NCBI GenBank assembly: GCA_021463865.1
Contig: JAJTXY010000008.1
Location: 150,451-214,450 of the forward strand
Reading direction: 5' to 3'
Source of the DNA: Anaerolineae bacterium
GTDB lineage: Bacteria > Chloroflexota > Anaerolineae > Aggregatilineales > J027
DNA: 64,000 nt
Part shown: piece after piece, positions 26,537-36,027 of the stretch
Position numbering within the stretch: position 1 is the first letter of the stretch
Layout: the number at the start of each line of letters is the position of its first letter
Made by a program: the position numbers and the translations under genes
The notes under the pieces: model-generated
Databases searched by the model: none
Told to the model about the DNA's origin: nothing
What the model saw: the letters and a program-made list of their open reading frames with translations, nothing else

Positions 26537-26662
26537 AAAAAACAATCAGGGCCAACCGACAAACAAAAAAGGTAGGCGTCCCACAGTGGGGGCAGCGGTG
26601 ATACCCGCTACCTCAGGGACGAACCCACCTTTGAAATTGCTTGCCTGCTGGCCCTGTTGATT
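26537..26662 (-). ncRNA. Candidate structured leader or small RNA upstream of cysM (nested stems ending in U-tracts)
   Basis: Minus strand: outer stem CAGGGCCA/TGGCCCTG followed by ATTGTTTTTT; inner stem AGGTGGG(TT)CGTCCC/GGGACGCCTACCT followed by TTTTTT; apical hairpin AGCGG-GTATCA-CCGCT. Ends about 34 nt before the cysM start codon. Confidence 0.55.
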
Positions 26663-26842
26663 AGGGTCTCAGTTCAGTATGCGCTTGAAGTGGCTAACGT
26701 CCCCGCTTCTCACACATACAACACATGCAGTTTTGCCGCATCGTGTTCATTCTCCAAAAATATGATCGCTTTGATTGTTAGATGGAGCTTTCGAAAAATT
26801 TCTTACCGAAGTTTACGTGCCACGCAAAAAATTGTCAAATTT

Positions 26843-28072
26843 TCAAATGAGCGATTTCAACAAACCCACCAACGCCCCTCCCAAAATAAGCCATGTCGAA
26901 TTCACCTTAAAGCGAATCAGCAGCACCGCCGACGCGATAGCCAGTATCACTGTGACCCAATCCACCAGCGCGTCCCGACCCAACTCAAATGTGACCGCCG
27001 CCATCAATCCCAACGCTGCCACATTCACGCCATCTAGCAGTGAACCGAGCCATTTGGATTGACGCAGGCGGGCAATAAACGGATGAGTAAGATAGACCAG
27101 CACAAAAGAAGGTAGGAAAATCGCAATCGTCGCCAGCGCTGCCCCCGGTACTCCCGCCACCAGATAGCCGATAAAGGTTGCGGTGGAAAATAGTGGGCCG
27201 GGGGTAATTTGCCCAATCGCCACCGCATCCAACAACTGCTCATTAGTGAGCCAGCCAAGACGTTCCACAAAGTCGTTTTGGACAAACGCCAGCAAGACAT
27301 ACCCCCCACCATACAATGTTGCGCCGATTTTCAGAAAGGTCAGGAACAGGGTCAGCAGGGAGACCTCATGTCCATTCGATGTATAACCTTGCAACAAAAA
27401 TGGGCCGGGAGGGAAAATAGACAGCAGTTTAACCGCGCTGCTTTCTGCCGCTTGTCGCAAACGACGGGCATTGGCAATCAGCATAGCAATCAGGCCGCCG
27501 CCGAACATCAATAATAATTCATTGAGGCCAAGTAGATATAACACAAAAGCAACGATGCTAATCACTACCAACACATGATTTTTCATCGCCTTGCTTGATA
27601 GCCCCCAAACAGCCTGCAACACTACCGCAATAATGACCGGCTTGATGCCATATAACAACCATTCGGCGGTGGGGGTAGTGCCATATTCATCATAAAGGAT
27701 GGCTAAACCTAGCACAATCAACACAGCGGGCAAAATAAAGCATACCCCCGTCACGATTAATCCGCGCCAACCTGCCCGCAGCAGTCCAATATGAATTGCC
27801 ATCTCAGTTGAATTGGGGCCGGGAATGAGATTGGTCACGCCGAGCATGTCCCAAAAATGCTCGTCGGTGATCCATTTGCGCCGATTGACCACTTCGGTAC
27901 GGAACATGGCAATAGCCGCAGCAGGGCCACCAAAAGCAGTCAGGCCGAGCCGTAAAAATAGACGGGCCAATTCACCCAATGACCCTCTTTCAATGGGTGT
28001 AGGAGATTGAGTCAATGCGTTTCTCCCTATGTATTTTGCTGCATGACCTATTGTAACCCTATCTTTTGTCAA
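26843..28072 (-). CDS. ChrA-type chromate/anion transporter (two-domain)
   Basis: LFLRLGLTAFGGPAAAIAMFRTEVV...GVTNLIPGPNSTEMAIHIG and second half FLKIGATLYGGGYVLLAFVQNDFV...AIGQITPGPLFSTATFIGY. Confidence 0.88.
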   Translation of the reverse strand: MTKDRVTIGHAAKYIGRNALTQSPTPIERGSLGELARLFLRLGLTAFGGPAAAIAMFRTEVVNRRKWITDEHFWDMLGVTNLIPGPNSTEMAIHIGLLRAGWRGLIVTGVCFILPAVLIVLGLAILYDEYGTTPTAEWLLYGIKPVIIAVVLQAVWGLSSKAMKNHVLVVISIVAFVLYLLGLNELLLMFGGGLIAMLIANARRLRQAAESSAVKLLSIFPPGPFLLQGYTSNGHEVSLLTLFLTFLKIGATLYGGGYVLLAFVQNDFVERLGWLTNEQLLDAVAIGQITPGPLFSTATFIGYLVAGVPGAALATIAIFLPSFVLVYLTHPFIARLRQSKWLGSLLDGVNVAALGLMAAVTFELGRDALVDWVTVILAIASAVLLIRFKVNSTWLILGGALVGLLKSLI

Positions 28073-28153
28073 CGCCGACTCATTGATGCAAACCTGTTGG
28101 TTAGGGCTACTGGTAAAATAGGCGAGATTTGAACTTATTGCGGAATTAAAAAC

Positions 28154-30094
28154 ATGCGTAAATGGATTTTGATTTTCACGGCGATTTTTTTGACCCTGCT
28201 GGCCTTCAATGTTTTACCCGAATTACGCGGCGGATGGGGATGGCGCTGGCCCTACCAAGCACCGGACAATTGGACGCCTGTCATCAATTTAGTTGGCCTG
28301 CTTATGATTTACGTGGTAGGCGTGACGGCCCTGCGGTATTGGCAATCCCCGACATGGGCTAGTTTGGTTTGGGCCATTCTCGGCAGCGTGTTTTTGACTG
28401 GGGGCGTGTTGAATATCCATGATAACCCCGGCTTTCTCTTGTTTACACGCACTCTCTCGCCAGTCCAAACCGGAGCAAGTGCGGTGGCAGTGCGGGTCAT
28501 GGAGCGCGAGGGAGTTAATCAGACATTGGAAGACTGGCCCGAATTTATGCGGGAGGCCGAAACCGACTATATCCATTTCACGACCAGCCCACCCGGTCAG
28601 CCGCTTTTGCATTATTGGACGGCACAGGGGTTTGAAAAAATCGGTGCGATCTCCGAACCTGTCAGCATGGCACTGCGGCCTTATCAATGCAGCGACCTTG
28701 AAATTATGCGCTACAGTCGTGGAGAATTGACCAGTGTCGGCTTCGTGGGGATGTTGATGCCGCTGTGGGCAGGCTTGGCGGTAATCCCAATTTTCCTGAC
28801 AGCGCGGGGGCTGATTGAGGATGCTTCTGCCGCGAGCCGAGTCAGCCAATGGTGGCCCATTATTCCATCGGTGCTGCTGTTTAGCCCTACATGGAATACA
28901 TTCTATCCGCTGTTGGTCATAACAGCCCTCTATTTTTGGGTGCTGGCTCTGCAAAAAAATCAACGCGGCTATAGCTTGGCGGCGGGGGTGGTCATGTCGG
29001 TGGCGACTATGCTCAATTTATCCCTCCTCCCCATCTTTGCCATTTTTGGGTTAATGACGCTTGGCTATTGGTGGGTTGCCAAACACGGTGACATCGAAAA
29101 AGCCTCATGGCGCTGCCCTATCGAAATCGGGCTATGGTTTGGTGTGGGATTGTCGGTCTTATGGGTCATTTTCTGGGTCTATACGAGCAACTCCCCGTTT
29201 GAAATCATCAAAATTTCGCTGACCGAACACCGCGACATTGCCCAAAAGAGTTATTTGGCATGGGTATTTTTGCATCCGTATGATGTCTTGATGTTTAGCG
29301 GGTGGCCCATTACCGGATTGGCGTTGTGGGGATCATGGCAGGTGATTCAAAGGCGCCATGAGAAGTCAGCTTATAGCCTAGATGATTTATTGACATTGGC
29401 CTTTTGGCTCACTTGGCTAGTCGTCATTATCAGCGGGTCGGTACAGGGCGAAACGGCACGGATTATGATTTTCCTGATGCCATTTTTACTGCTGATGGCT
29501 GGGCCACTGTTTACACAAGGGCAGTTCTGGGATATGCCCCTTATGATTGGACAGGCTACGACGGTTGCGGTCATGGCGGCAGTGCTGCCCGTTGTGCCAT
29601 TAGATTTAAACCCACAGGTGACTGCTCCACGCACCGACCTTGCCCGATTGGAGGGGTTTGAATTTCATCCGTCCGGGGCAATATTTAGCAGCCGAGAATA
29701 TCAAGGCGAATTTGAATTGGCCCAATATCGTTTTGTGGCAGACCCGGCACGGCAGGCCATCACTTTTGATTTTGACTGGCGGGGGCAACATCGCACCGAA
29801 CGGCCCTATCAATTTGAATTGGTAGCCTACGCCGAAAACGAGATTGATGGAAAAATCCAATCCGCACCGTTCTACTGGTATCCACAGAATAGTAACTATT
29901 TGACGACGTGCTGGCAGGATGGGGACACAATAGCCGATGTGGTGGTTCTGCCCCTGCCACCTGTCTCGATGCCCGTTGTGTGGGAAGTGCATCTACGGGC
30001 AATTGATGAGCGCACGGGGGATAAAATGTGGGTGACATCTGCCGATGGGATCACCACCAACTATACCACCCTCGGCCCGATTAATTACCCGTGA
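28154..30094 (+). CDS. Polytopic membrane protein, glycosyltransferase-like
   Basis: Multiple TM helices; hydrophobicity resembles GT-C type proteins; no clear catalytic motif read. Confidence 0.55.
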   Translation: MRKWILIFTAIFLTLLAFNVLPELRGGWGWRWPYQAPDNWTPVINLVGLLMIYVVGVTALRYWQSPTWASLVWAILGSVFLTGGVLNIHDNPGFLLFTRTLSPVQTGASAVAVRVMEREGVNQTLEDWPEFMREAETDYIHFTTSPPGQPLLHYWTAQGFEKIGAISEPVSMALRPYQCSDLEIMRYSRGELTSVGFVGMLMPLWAGLAVIPIFLTARGLIEDASAASRVSQWWPIIPSVLLFSPTWNTFYPLLVITALYFWVLALQKNQRGYSLAAGVVMSVATMLNLSLLPIFAIFGLMTLGYWWVAKHGDIEKASWRCPIEIGLWFGVGLSVLWVIFWVYTSNSPFEIIKISLTEHRDIAQKSYLAWVFLHPYDVLMFSGWPITGLALWGSWQVIQRRHEKSAYSLDDLLTLAFWLTWLVVIISGSVQGETARIMIFLMPFLLLMAGPLFTQGQFWDMPLMIGQATTVAVMAAVLPVVPLDLNPQVTAPRTDLARLEGFEFHPSGAIFSSREYQGEFELAQYRFVADPARQAITFDFDWRGQHRTERPYQFELVAYAENEIDGKIQSAPFYWYPQNSNYLTTCWQDGDTIADVVVLPLPPVSMPVVWEVHLRAIDERTGDKMWVTSADGITTNYTTLGPINYP

Positions 30095-30103
30095 AAGGGC
30101 GGG

Positions 30104-31153
30104 CTATTTTTTTAGCAGATGTCTAAGGTCGGCAGCGATTATATCCTTGAGTTTGTAGATTTTGTCGTAGACGACATATTTTTGACCACGTACATCAAAG
30201 GGTAGGTCTTTTTCGGCCTGCGATTTGTGAACAACCAACATGGTCGGTGTGCCCACGCCCCACGCATAACCGACCTCTAAATAAACATTCGGGTTCGCGC
30301 CATCCAACAGGGCAATCACAAGGCTGGCGGTGCGGATGCGTTCTTTAATCTGCTCAACAATATCCCCGGTGAAGGTGGCTTCATTTTGGTCGAGGCGGAT
30401 ACACAGATGATCGCTGTCTTGCACCGCCGGACGGATGGCGAGATAAAACTGATCGTCATAATCATCCGCAAAGGGCATGGCGACAAACACATGCGGCGTG
30501 GTATCGGTGGCTTCGGGGCGCTGAAATTCCGGTGCAAAGGATTCCTGCCCCGCCAGAATTGTAGCAATTTGTTGAGTGGTGCGGGTCAATACTTCACCGA
30601 CAGAGGGGGCAGGCGGAAGAAAGTCTTGTAACGCCTCTTGCATCAATCGGGCGCGGTTCTCATCTATCTCAACAAAGGTGATGAATTCCAACGCCGCCGG
30701 GAATTCCCCCTCCTCGTAGGCATCGCTGAAGCCTAATAACATCGCACGGAAAGCCTCTCGTTCGTCCAAGGCTACCCGTGTCTTCACCCCTTGTAGGGTT
30801 GTAGCAGCATATTGGATTTTAGTCCCTGTGCGTTTTAACATCCGTAACATATCAGCGGCGAGTTCACGGACATCGGTGTAGTTATCAATAGCGCGATTGG
30901 TCGGGCCAACCACCAAGATTTTTTGGGCGGATACGATGTTATGACTGTCCGAGAAAAAATATTCGTCCGCTTCCAAATGCCAATTATTTAAATCGGCAAC
31001 AAACCCGGATTGCTGAAGACGCTGGCGTATTTTGAAATCAAGGCCATGCGAGTGCCGTACATCTTTGACAATCAACACATCCGCTGCAAATTCGAGGGCA
31101 TCCCCTTGATAAATCTCGATGCCAAAACCCATCTTCATCGCACTATCCGGCAT
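30104..31153 (-). CDS. Macro-like N-terminal domain fused to a TIR/nucleoside-deoxyribosyltransferase-like nucleotide-binding domain
   Basis: N-term EIYQGDALEFAADVLIV...ILVVGPTNRAID...AATTLQGVKTRVALDEREAFRAMLLGFSDAYEEGEFPAALEFITFVEIDENRARLMQEAL (macro-like pattern); C-term HVFVAMPFADDYDDQFYLAIRPAVQDSDHLCIRLDQNEATFTGDIVEQIKERIRTASLVIALLDGANPNVYLEVGYAWGVGTPTMLV...PFDVRGQKYVVYD (TIR/NDT-like). Confidence 0.7.
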   Translation of the reverse strand: MPDSAMKMGFGIEIYQGDALEFAADVLIVKDVRHSHGLDFKIRQRLQQSGFVADLNNWHLEADEYFFSDSHNIVSAQKILVVGPTNRAIDNYTDVRELAADMLRMLKRTGTKIQYAATTLQGVKTRVALDEREAFRAMLLGFSDAYEEGEFPAALEFITFVEIDENRARLMQEALQDFLPPAPSVGEVLTRTTQQIATILAGQESFAPEFQRPEATDTTPHVFVAMPFADDYDDQFYLAIRPAVQDSDHLCIRLDQNEATFTGDIVEQIKERIRTASLVIALLDGANPNVYLEVGYAWGVGTPTMLVVHKSQAEKDLPFDVRGQKYVVYDKIYKLKDIIAADLRHLLKK

Positions 31154-31165
31154 AACTTAATCCTC

Positions 31166-32461
31166 TCATCCACCAAAGGGCGCGGTTGTTTCGGCGGTAG
31201 ACTCGGCTTCGGGTGTTGCGGCGTCCTGCGTCGGGGCTTCGGATGGCTGCACAGGTTGACCAGCCGTGCCGGGGACGATGCTATAGCCAAATGGTGCGAG
31301 AACCGTGAAACTTTGAATAATCTGCTGACCGATGAGGCGCTGTTCGGTCAAATCGGCGGCAAGAAAATTGACATCACGTTCGGGGGAGCGGAGTTCAGCA
31401 ATATATAAATTACCGTCGGTGTCATTGAGCAGCGAGGCCGCCGCACTCACCGGATCACCTTCAACCGTGCTGTAAGTGTAGCTAAACCAATAACCCTGTG
31501 CAAAGGTTTGGTCGGTGGGGCGGCCTTCAATGATGGTGATGCCTTGCCGGAAAGTGGAGAGCCATTCTTGGGCCGCTTCGAGCGATTGTAAGGGCTGACC
31601 GGGGATGCGCTGGATGGTCACTTCATAACCTTCGGTCAAGGTTGCCCCTCGATAAGTGATAGGTCGGCCCGATGACCCACTTACCTGTGTCCAGACTTCC
31701 TGCAATTTAATCATCATGCGCTGGGATGGGTCTGAAAATTCTGTCCAACCGAGCAGGGGGAATACCGCAATATTGTGATAGCCAATCATGGTCGGTGATG
31801 TAAGTTCAAACAGGCGATCCAGCAGTACGGGGTTATTGTCGGGGACAACGATACGGATGGTATAGAGCCAATTGCCTTCGAGCCAGCTAATTTGACGGGC
31901 GATATACTTCAGCAGTTCATTGCGGTCATCTTCAAGGGCAAATTCGATGGTAATCACCCCATTCGCCACTTCTCGATTCGTATACCGCCAAGTTTTATAT
32001 TGGCCCCATTCGGTATTGAAATAGACATCGGTGAATAGCTCATCGCTCACAGCTTGCAGCGTGGTATAGTTGGTGCCGATTTCCAAGAAAGCATGGATTA
32101 CCGAGAGGCGGCTGGGAGAAATATAAACCGTGCTGGCCCGCCGATAGTCAGTGTTATAATCGTCACGCTCCAAATACCAATCATCACCGGGTTGGAAAAA
32201 TTGGAACAAACCTGTGCTGTTAATGTGTGGGTCCAGCACTGTGATTTGCGGCGTACCCGATTCTGGTGTCGGGGCAATCCGCGAAGTCGGTTCGGGGGTG
32301 ACTCCAACATCGCTTTGGGCAGTGGATGAAGTCGAATTAGTGTCGTCATCGTTGATAGGAAACACCGCTTGAATGATAAAAATTAAAGTTACTGCCAAGC
32401 CAAGTCCAGCCGTAATGAGGTACTGCGTGCGGACACGGCGTCGTTGTCTCTTGTTTTTCAT
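31166..32461 (-). CDS. Membrane-anchored extracytoplasmic protein of unknown function
   Basis: N-terminal RRVRTQYLITAGLGLAVTLIFIIQAVFP anchor; Ser/Thr-rich linker; no recognised catalytic motif. Confidence 0.6.
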   Translation of the reverse strand: MKNKRQRRRVRTQYLITAGLGLAVTLIFIIQAVFPINDDDTNSTSSTAQSDVGVTPEPTSRIAPTPESGTPQITVLDPHINSTGLFQFFQPGDDWYLERDDYNTDYRRASTVYISPSRLSVIHAFLEIGTNYTTLQAVSDELFTDVYFNTEWGQYKTWRYTNREVANGVITIEFALEDDRNELLKYIARQISWLEGNWLYTIRIVVPDNNPVLLDRLFELTSPTMIGYHNIAVFPLLGWTEFSDPSQRMMIKLQEVWTQVSGSSGRPITYRGATLTEGYEVTIQRIPGQPLQSLEAAQEWLSTFRQGITIIEGRPTDQTFAQGYWFSYTYSTVEGDPVSAAASLLNDTDGNLYIAELRSPERDVNFLAADLTEQRLIGQQIIQSFTVLAPFGYSIVPGTAGQPVQPSEAPTQDAATPEAESTAETTAPFGG

Positions 32462-32665
32462 GGGTCGTTAACCTGTTGGCGCTATGATCGTGGTTAAGAA
32501 CGGTCTCTTATCTTAGTCGTTGGCGGCCTTGATTGCAAAGCTATTTTTTAAGAAAATCCTAACAATTTTGCGCTATCCTTGTAACAAGTACCCTAGATAC
32601 AGGACAAATCCTCAAGTCATTATTCCCTAGCTTATCACTCGTTGGTCAATCAACAATGGAGTCCC

Positions 32666-33319
32666 ATGATGTGGAATGATTTTAAAGATCGGCGCGATGC
32701 TGAAGGTCAGATCAAAAAAGAAGGTCGTCTCCCTCCCGGTCAATCCCTTACGCTAAAATTTCCGGTGCTGCACTACGGCCCAGTGCCACCTTACCCCAAT
32801 TTGGATAAATGGATATTTCGCATTACGGGCCTTGTTGAAGAAGAACGCACTTGGAATTGGGTGCAGTTTAATCAACTACCACGTCGCAAGGTCACGCTCG
32901 ATCTGCACTGCGTCACCCGTTGGAGCAAATTTGATATGGAATGGGAAGGCGTGCATCTACAAGATTTAATCGAGGCAGGACTGCTCAAAATTAAGGCTGA
33001 AGCCAAATTCTGCATTCAACACTGTGCCTACGGCTACACCACCAACACCAGCCTAGACGCCGTACTATCCGATAATTTCTTGCTGGCGACCCACTATGAC
33101 GGTCATGCGCTTGAACCGGATCATGGCTATCCTTTGCGGGGATTAATGGGTGCGATCCCCGGTCAAAAAGCCGAAACGGATCGCTATCTTTGGAAGGGTG
33201 GTAAATGGCTAGAAAGCTTGGAATTTACCGCCGAAGATCACCCCGGTTTTTGGGAAAACGCGGGTTATAGCAATACAGCGAACGTCTGGCGCGAAGAGCG
33301 TTATTGGACAGGCCGCTAA
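32666..33319 (+). CDS. Sulfite oxidase-like molybdopterin oxidoreductase
   Basis: VTLDLHCVTRWSKFDMEWEGVHLQDLIEAG (Moco-ligating Cys), HYDGHALEPDHGYPLRGLMGAIPGQKAET. Confidence 0.87.
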   Translation: MMWNDFKDRRDAEGQIKKEGRLPPGQSLTLKFPVLHYGPVPPYPNLDKWIFRITGLVEEERTWNWVQFNQLPRRKVTLDLHCVTRWSKFDMEWEGVHLQDLIEAGLLKIKAEAKFCIQHCAYGYTTNTSLDAVLSDNFLLATHYDGHALEPDHGYPLRGLMGAIPGQKAETDRYLWKGGKWLESLEFTAEDHPGFWENAGYSNTANVWREERYWTGR

Positions 33320-33376
33320 TTCGATTTTGACCCTAACCCCTTGCCAGTCCGGTGAGGGGAACGGGATTTAAACCGC

Positions 33377-34426
33377 ATGTCGCTGGTCACTGCCCTCCAA
33401 CAAGAAGCCGTCCGCCTCGGTTTTAATCGCATTGGTATCACCTCAGCCCACCCATCCCCCACTTTAAATGCTTATTTGAAATGGGTCGAAACACAGCAAT
33501 ATGGTGAAATGGGGTATCTGGCACGCCCTGATCGTGTTGCCCGTCGCCAAGATTTATCCGTGATTCTGCCCCAAGTGCGCTCGCTGATTATCGTCGCGCT
33601 GGATTATTCGACTTTGCAAACACCTAGCGATTTGCTCAAAGACCCGATGCGAGGGCGGATTTCCAATTATGCGTGGGGTGTGGATTATCATGAAATCATG
33701 ACACCGCGCTTGGAACAGTTAGCGGGGTGGCTACGTGCCCAACTTCCACCCGATGAGGCGATGCAGTGGCGGGTATATGTGGATACCGGGCCGATTTTGG
33801 AGCGCAGTCACGCCCAACAAGCCGGATTAGGGTTTATCGGCAAAAACACCATGTTAATTCACCCCCGCGCCGGGTCGCATTTTTTCCTCGGCGAAATCCT
33901 GACCACCTTTGCATTTGATGAATATGCCACACCTCACCGCGAGACGATGTGTGGCAGTTGCACCAGCTGTCTGAATGCCTGCCCGACTAAGGCTTTTCCA
34001 CAGCCCTATGTTTTGGATGCCCGCAAGTGTATCAGCTATCTGACCATCGAACTGAAAAACGCCATCCCCATTGGTCTGCGTCCACAAATGGGCAATTGGG
34101 TGTATGGCTGCGATGTCTGTCAGCAGGTATGCCCTTGGAATCGTTTTGCCGTCCAGACCGTTGAAACGGATTTTTTTCCTGCCACGTCTGACCAAATGGC
34201 CCCGCCACTAATGGAACTATTGACCCTAACCGATGAAACGTTCCGGGAAAGGTTTGCCCCATCGCCCATTATGCGGATTGGTAGGGCGCGACTGGTGCGG
34301 AATGCGTGTGTGGCGGCTGGCAATTCGGGGCAGGGTGAATTTTTGGGGGCGCTGCGGGGTCTCACTGAGCACGACGAATCGCCATTGGTACGCGAACATG
34401 CGGCATGGGCAATTCGACAATTATAA
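33377..34426 (+). CDS. queG: Epoxyqueuosine reductase
   Basis: DTGPILERSHAQQAGLGFIGKNTMLIHPRAGSHFFLGEILT, CGSCTSCLNACPTKAF, YGCDVCQQVCPWN (two 4Fe-4S motifs). Confidence 0.95.
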   Translation: MSLVTALQQEAVRLGFNRIGITSAHPSPTLNAYLKWVETQQYGEMGYLARPDRVARRQDLSVILPQVRSLIIVALDYSTLQTPSDLLKDPMRGRISNYAWGVDYHEIMTPRLEQLAGWLRAQLPPDEAMQWRVYVDTGPILERSHAQQAGLGFIGKNTMLIHPRAGSHFFLGEILTTFAFDEYATPHRETMCGSCTSCLNACPTKAFPQPYVLDARKCISYLTIELKNAIPIGLRPQMGNWVYGCDVCQQVCPWNRFAVQTVETDFFPATSDQMAPPLMELLTLTDETFRERFAPSPIMRIGRARLVRNACVAAGNSGQGEFLGALRGLTEHDESPLVREHAAWAIRQL

Positions 34427-34431
34427 ATGCC

Positions 34432-34459
34432 TTGCACCAAAGCAAGCCTTGTGTATAAT
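34432..34459 (+). promoter_or_regulatory. Sigma70-type promoter upstream of the toroid-repeat protein
   Basis: TTGCAC, 16-nt spacer, TATAAT. Confidence 0.6.
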
Positions 34460-34591
34460 CGTGCATAGTTTCACATAGATTTGCATAGATTTTGGCGATT
34501 TATGTCACTAGGCCAGTAATCCAAAGGCTGTAAAATCGCCCAGCAGCAAAAGGCCTATGCACTATACACTCAAGAAAGGTCACAGAATTTC

Positions 34592-35914
34592 ATGCGTAAG
34601 ATTGCCCTGATGATTTTGGTCGTTTTGTTGATGGCTGTCCCGACGATGGGCAGTGTTCAGGCGCAAGGCGGCGACCCAGCCGTTATAACAGGTGAATATT
34701 TAAAGAGTCAACAACTCGAAAATGGCAGTTGGGAAAATGATCTCAACGCTACTGCGATGGCTATTATCAGCCTCTCAGTATTGGGTGAAGATACCAGTGC
34801 AGCGCTGGCATGGATGGAAAGCGAAGTCGTGGCGCTCGTTTCTGCCGAAGAACCCCCAAATGTGGATACTGCGGCGACGATTCTCATCGCAGTGGCAGAG
34901 ACAGGTGGCGATGTCACAACCTTTGCTGAAGGGCAGTTGCTGGCTACTTTTACTGAAACTTTGATGCAATCACGCGGCGAAGACATCACCGAACTATGCT
35001 TTGGGCTAGTCGCCCTACCAGCATTGGGCCAAGAATTCCCCTCAACCGCGATTATGGGCTTGGGGATGCTGCAAAATGAAGATGGCGGCTATGGTACTCC
35101 CGAAGAACAACCTACTGGTGAAACTGATGCCACCGAAGAACCCACCACTGACGCCGTTAGCGCCTCAAGTGTCGAAGATACGGCAGTTTGCGCTCAGGTA
35201 TTGGCTGCCGCTGGTGAAACCGACACACTTGCCAAAGCCCTCGAATATTTGAAGGCCAATCAAAAAGAAGACGGCGGTTGGGCCTTTAGCTTTACCGATG
35301 CAGGGACTTCTGATCCATTCGCAACGGCTATGGTCATTCAAACCCTGTTAACCGCTGGTGAAGACCTTGCCAACTGGGGCAATCCCGAAAATACTTTGTT
35401 CGGCTTCATTAATTTTGAAACCGGTGAAGTCACGTTTGGGGATGGCAGCATTCCCGTCGCTAACATCATGTCCACAGCGTTAGCCGTACAGGTCTTCCGG
35501 GGTGTGGTGTGGACTGATCTCGGTGCCGGGTTGCCAACCAGTGATGGTGGCGGGGCCAGCGATGGTGGGGATACAGCATCTGCTGAAGAAGGCCCGGCCC
35601 TTGACCCCAACTGGGCAGTCGTAGCAGGTGGTTTTGGTATGGCTGAACTGGACACCGCCGATGATTTCTTGGTGACGGTGGTTGATCCCTTCAACGGCGA
35701 TGAACTATTCGGTGTACAAATCATCAACTGGACGGCGGAATATACCTACACCCCCTTCCTGATTGAACAATTTATGACTGCCGATGTGCTGCTGTGGCTG
35801 GCTGACCATGAACCCGATTTCTGGACGAACCTATCCGATGTGGCGATTGGTCTGCTGCCCGCCGATGTGTTGGCCCAACTGCCCGAAGACGTGCAGGCGC
35901 GTGCTGGAAATTAA
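34592..35914 (+). CDS. Secreted prenyltransferase/squalene-cyclase-like alpha-toroid repeat protein
   Basis: Signal peptide MRKIALMILVVLLMAVPTMGSVQAQ; repeats YLKSQQLENGSWENDLNATAMAIISLSVLG, LGMLQNEDGGYGTPEE, YLKANQKEDGGWAFSFTDAGTSDPFATAMVIQTLL. Confidence 0.75.
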   Translation: MRKIALMILVVLLMAVPTMGSVQAQGGDPAVITGEYLKSQQLENGSWENDLNATAMAIISLSVLGEDTSAALAWMESEVVALVSAEEPPNVDTAATILIAVAETGGDVTTFAEGQLLATFTETLMQSRGEDITELCFGLVALPALGQEFPSTAIMGLGMLQNEDGGYGTPEEQPTGETDATEEPTTDAVSASSVEDTAVCAQVLAAAGETDTLAKALEYLKANQKEDGGWAFSFTDAGTSDPFATAMVIQTLLTAGEDLANWGNPENTLFGFINFETGEVTFGDGSIPVANIMSTALAVQVFRGVVWTDLGAGLPTSDGGGASDGGDTASAEEGPALDPNWAVVAGGFGMAELDTADDFLVTVVDPFNGDELFGVQIINWTAEYTYTPFLIEQFMTADVLLWLADHEPDFWTNLSDVAIGLLPADVLAQLPEDVQARAGN

Positions 35915-35960
35915 TTGACATTTGATACTCACACCGCTCAATATGGCAGGTGTAAAATCG

Positions 35961-35994
35961 TAGGGGTGGGGTAAAATAACCACCCCTATTTTGT
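35961..35994 (+). terminator. Intrinsic terminator
   Basis: TAGGGGTGG-ggtaaaataa-CCACCCCTA followed by TTTTG. Confidence 0.7.
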
Positions 35995-36027
35995 GTAGAG
36001 GCAAACCCATTCTTTGAGGAAAAAGCC

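Noticed and set aside
26537-26662. SAM, TPP or cobalamin riboswitch
   Set aside because: None of the conserved cores for these classes was found by eye; left as an unassigned structure. T-box also not accepted because the AGGGTGGNACCGCG box is missing.
26657-27062. + strand ORFs upstream of the cysteine cluster
   Set aside because: Antisense to the chrA-like gene end and structured intergenic region; no protein-family signal.
28289-28963. 224-aa minus-strand ORF
   Set aside because: Entirely antisense to the membrane protein at 28154-30094; low-complexity, Cys/His/Gln-rich shadow frame.
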